Shown one piece after another: positions 62,083 through 64,000 of a stretch of 64,000 bases of DNA. Positions within the stretch are counted from its first letter, which is position 1. Each line of letters starts with the position of its first letter. The notes beneath the pieces are model-generated. The model did not search any database. It saw only the letters and a list, made by a program, of their open reading frames with translations, and was not told the DNA's origin. Made by a program: the position numbers and the translations under genes. Source of the stretch: Steroidobacteraceae bacterium. Its GTDB lineage: Bacteria; Pseudomonadota; Gammaproteobacteria; Steroidobacterales; Steroidobacteraceae. The stretch lies in contig JALORP010000007.1 in NCBI GenBank assembly GCA_025458865.1, forward strand, positions 1-64,000. Reading direction: 5' to 3'.

Positions 62083-63456
62083 TCACTTGCCGATGCAGAA
62101 GCTGCCGAAGATCCTGCCCAGCAGGTCGTCGCTCGACACGGCGCCGGTGATCTCCCCGAGCGCATCGTGGCCGAGCCTCAGCTCCTCGGCGACCAGCTCG
62201 AAAGAGCTGCGCGCCGCCAGCATGTCCCGGGCCCGCTCGAAGTGCGCGCGCGCCCGGCCCAGCGCCTCGACGTGGCGCGCCCGGGCGGAGAACGCGCCCG
62301 TGCCGCCCTGCTCGTAGCCGGCGCGCTCCTTCAGGCGGGCGCGCAGTTCATCCAGGCCGAAGCCGGTCCTGGCCGAGATGACCAGGGCGGGGGAACTGGC
62401 CGCGGTCGCGTTTTCACCCTTGAAATAGGACTGCCCCGCCACCCCCTCCATCAGGTCCGCCTTGTTCCAGGCGAGGAGCACCGGCACGCCCGCGGGCAGG
62501 GCCTCGAGCTCCGCGCGCAGCGATGCCGGCGAGGGCGCCTGCGTCGCGTCCGCCAGGTACAGCACGAGATCTGCGCGGGCGATCTCGGCGCGCGCCCGGC
62601 GCACGCCCTCGCCTTCGACAACGTCATCGGTCTCGCGCAGGCCGGCGGTGTCCACCACGTGCAGCGGCAGCCCGTCGATATCGATGCGCTCCCGCAGCAC
62701 GTCGCGGGTGGTGCCGGGAGTCTCGGTGACGATGGCAGCCTCGTGGCCCGCGAGGCGGTTCAGGAGGCTCGACTTGCCGGCATTCGGCTTGCCGGCGATG
62801 ACGACGTGCAGGCCGTCGCGGAGCAGGCGACCCTGCGCGGCGGCGTGACCCACGCGGTCGAAGCGACCCTCGATGTCGGCGAGCCGGCCGGCCACCTCGG
62901 CCGAGCCGAGGAACTCGACGTCCTCGTCGGGGAAATCGATGGCCGCCTCCACGTAGACCCTCAGCTCCGTGACGGCGGTGGCGAGCGACTCGACCTCGCG
63001 TGAGAACTCGCCCTGCAGGGAGCGCATGGCGGCGCGGGCCGCCTGGGCGGAACCCGCCTCGATGAGGTCCGCCACGGCCTCGGCCTGCGCGAGGTCCACC
63101 TTGCCGGCGAAGAACGCGCGCTCGGTGAACTCGCCCGGCCGCGCGGGCCGGGCGCCGAGCTCCACCACGCGCGCCATCAGGAGCTGCATCACCACGGGCC
63201 CGCCGTGGCCGTGCAGCTCGAGGACGTCCTCGCCGGTGAAGGACGCGGGGCCCGGGAAGAAGAGCGCGATGCCAGCGTCGATCGGCTCGCCGGCCGCGTC
63301 GAGGAAGGCGGAAAGGGTCGCGCGCCGCGGGTTCGGCACCCGGCCGAGCAGCGCCGCCGCGATGGCCGCGGCCCGCGGCCCACAGACGCGCACGATCCCG
63401 ATGCCGCCGCGCCCGGGCGGGGTCGCCGGCGCGGCTATGGTGTCCATCCCGCTCAT
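62083..63456 (-). CDS. mnmE: tRNA modification GTPase MnmE
   Basis: A 457-residue GTPase that with MnmG modifies the wobble uridine of tRNA. Parts in order: N-terminal tetrahydrofolate-binding domain (IAAPATPPGRGGIGIVRVCG), helical domain, and G domain inserted at about 215-380 with G1 GKPNAGKSSLLN, G3 DTAGLRET and G4 NKAD. The C-terminal CIGK motif is present. Usual neighbours rnpA, yidC and rpmH are absent. Confidence 0.95.
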   Translation of the reverse strand: MSGMDTIAAPATPPGRGGIGIVRVCGPRAAAIAAALLGRVPNPRRATLSAFLDAAGEPIDAGIALFFPGPASFTGEDVLELHGHGGPVVMQLLMARVVELGARPARPGEFTERAFFAGKVDLAQAEAVADLIEAGSAQAARAAMRSLQGEFSREVESLATAVTELRVYVEAAIDFPDEDVEFLGSAEVAGRLADIEGRFDRVGHAAAQGRLLRDGLHVVIAGKPNAGKSSLLNRLAGHEAAIVTETPGTTRDVLRERIDIDGLPLHVVDTAGLRETDDVVEGEGVRRARAEIARADLVLYLADATQAPSPASLRAELEALPAGVPVLLAWNKADLMEGVAGQSYFKGENATAASSPALVISARTGFGLDELRARLKERAGYEQGGTGAFSARARHVEALGRARAHFERARDMLAARSSFELVAEELRLGHDALGEITGAVSSDDLLGRIFGSFCIGK

Positions 63457-63542
63457 GGGCGGAAGTATAGGCGCCGTGGTTGCACCGGATGCGGGGCCTG
63501 GCCGGCGGGGCCCAGGCTTCGGCTCATGCGGGAGAGAGCGCC

Positions 63543-64000
63543 ATGATGCACGCCGACACCATCGCCTACTTCTCGATGGAGATCGGGCTGGAGCCGGACA
63601 TTCCCACCTACAGCGGCGGCCTCGGCATGCTTGCCGGCGACACGGTGCGCTCCGCCGCGGATGCGGGGCTGCCGATGGTCGCGGTGTCGCTGGCCCATCG
63701 CAAGGGCTACTTCCGCCAGCGCCTCGATCCGCACGGCCAGCAGACCGAGGAGCACCAGCACTGGCCGGTCGAGTCGCGGCTCGCGGCCGTCGACGCCCGC
63801 GTGCGCATCGAGATCGAGCATCGGCCGGTCACGCTGAGGGCCTGGCGTTACGACGTCGTGGGCTGCGGCGGCGCGGTGGTGCCGGTCTTCCTGCTCGATG
63901 CGAGCCTCGAGGATAACGACCCTGCCGATCGAGGCCTCACCGATCTCCTGTACGGTGGCGACTCACGCTACCGGCTCTGCCAGGAGACGATCCTGGGCAT
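63543..64000 (+). CDS. Alpha-glucan phosphorylase, 5' part (cut by window edge)
   Basis: The first about 152 residues of a glycogen phosphorylase-related enzyme. It starts [18 protein letters not shown] and continues [35 protein letters not shown], characteristic of the shorter alpha-glucan phosphorylases (AGP-type). The ATG at 63543 follows GGGAGAGAG. The frame is open to the last base, so the gene runs beyond the window. Divergent from mnmE. Confidence 0.85.
   Translation, partial: MMHADTIAYFSMEIGLEPDIPTYSGGLGMLAGDTVRSAADAGLPMVAVSLAHRKGYFRQRLDPHGQQTEEHQHWPVESRLAAVDARVRIEIEHRPVTLRAWRYDVVGCGGAVVPVFLLDASLEDNDPADRGLTDLLYGGDSRYRLCQETILG

Noticed and set aside
1-64000. tRNA, rRNA, CRISPR, prophage or insertion-sequence genes
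   Set aside because: Scanned intergenic spaces and found no tRNA-like cloverleaf, spaced repeat array, integrase or transposase frame; the only repeat structures are the small inverted-repeat elements and palindromes listed.

Overview
The window is a contiguous piece of a very GC-rich (roughly 70%) genome, densely packed and almost entirely protein coding. Protein families (HemG-type protoporphyrinogen oxidase, MnmE and MnmG, an MCE/Mla-type lipid ABC system, OprD-type porin, TonB-dependent receptor, OruR-like AraC regulator, KefB-like antiporter, Orn/Lys/Arg decarboxylase) point to a Gram-negative proteobacterium, most likely a gammaproteobacterium. This assignment is inferred from gene content, not from a marker-gene search. 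I see no rRNA, tRNA, CRISPR array, prophage, integrase or full insertion sequence.

Layout. 0.1-5.9 kb: AbgT-family transporter, membrane PAS-GGDEF-EAL protein, CarH-like B12-binding MerR regulator with operator-like direct repeats at its promoter, and HemG. 5.9-9.6 kb: MCE lipid-transport operon (lipoprotein, MCE protein, ATPase, STAS-permease) and a tandem CDGSH protein. 9.7-17 kb: KefB-like antiporter, orphan peptide-binding protein, GST, CpcT-DUF1330 fusion, MnmG. 17-21.5 kb: overlapping five-gene operon (ECF sigma factor, small membrane protein, TAP-like hydrolase, NatA/NatB-type ABC exporter). 21.5-23.5 kb: DUF2157/GDYXXLXY pair bracketed by two related 23-nt inverted-repeat elements. 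23.5-28.1 kb: Anbu proteasome-homologue cluster (ATP-grasp, alpha-E, transglutaminase, Anbu) and a secreted protein. 28.2-31.2 kb: DUF2254, BASS-like transporter, MarC.

31.2-42.3 kb is a single minus-strand run of eight genes: enlarged Orn/Lys/Arg decarboxylase, AspT-like exchanger, OprD-type porin, lipoprotein, DASS transporter, YiaW/YiaV-like pair and a TolC/NodT-like outer-membrane factor. An OruR-like AraC regulator is divergent to it. I read this as a candidate amino-acid decarboxylation/exchange module and it is the best candidate for an undescribed system here. 43.6-48.9 kb: Tat-type C_GCAxxG_C_C diheme lipoprotein, VIT-like protein, SulP transporter, PPK2, class II glutamine amidotransferase. 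48.9-53.6 kb: DesR/DesK-like two-component system with amidohydrolase and ABC-2 exporter. 53.9-57 kb: KorAB 2-oxoacid:ferredoxin oxidoreductase translationally coupled to a ferritin-like diiron protein. 57.2-64 kb: large TonB-dependent receptor with a strong terminator, RCK-gated potassium channel, dodecin, MnmE, and the 5' part of an alpha-glucan phosphorylase gene cut by the window edge.

Operons are tight, and ATGA/GTGA overlaps are common, so translational coupling is a recurring theme. Functions below are homology-style readings by eye; none was checked by database search.
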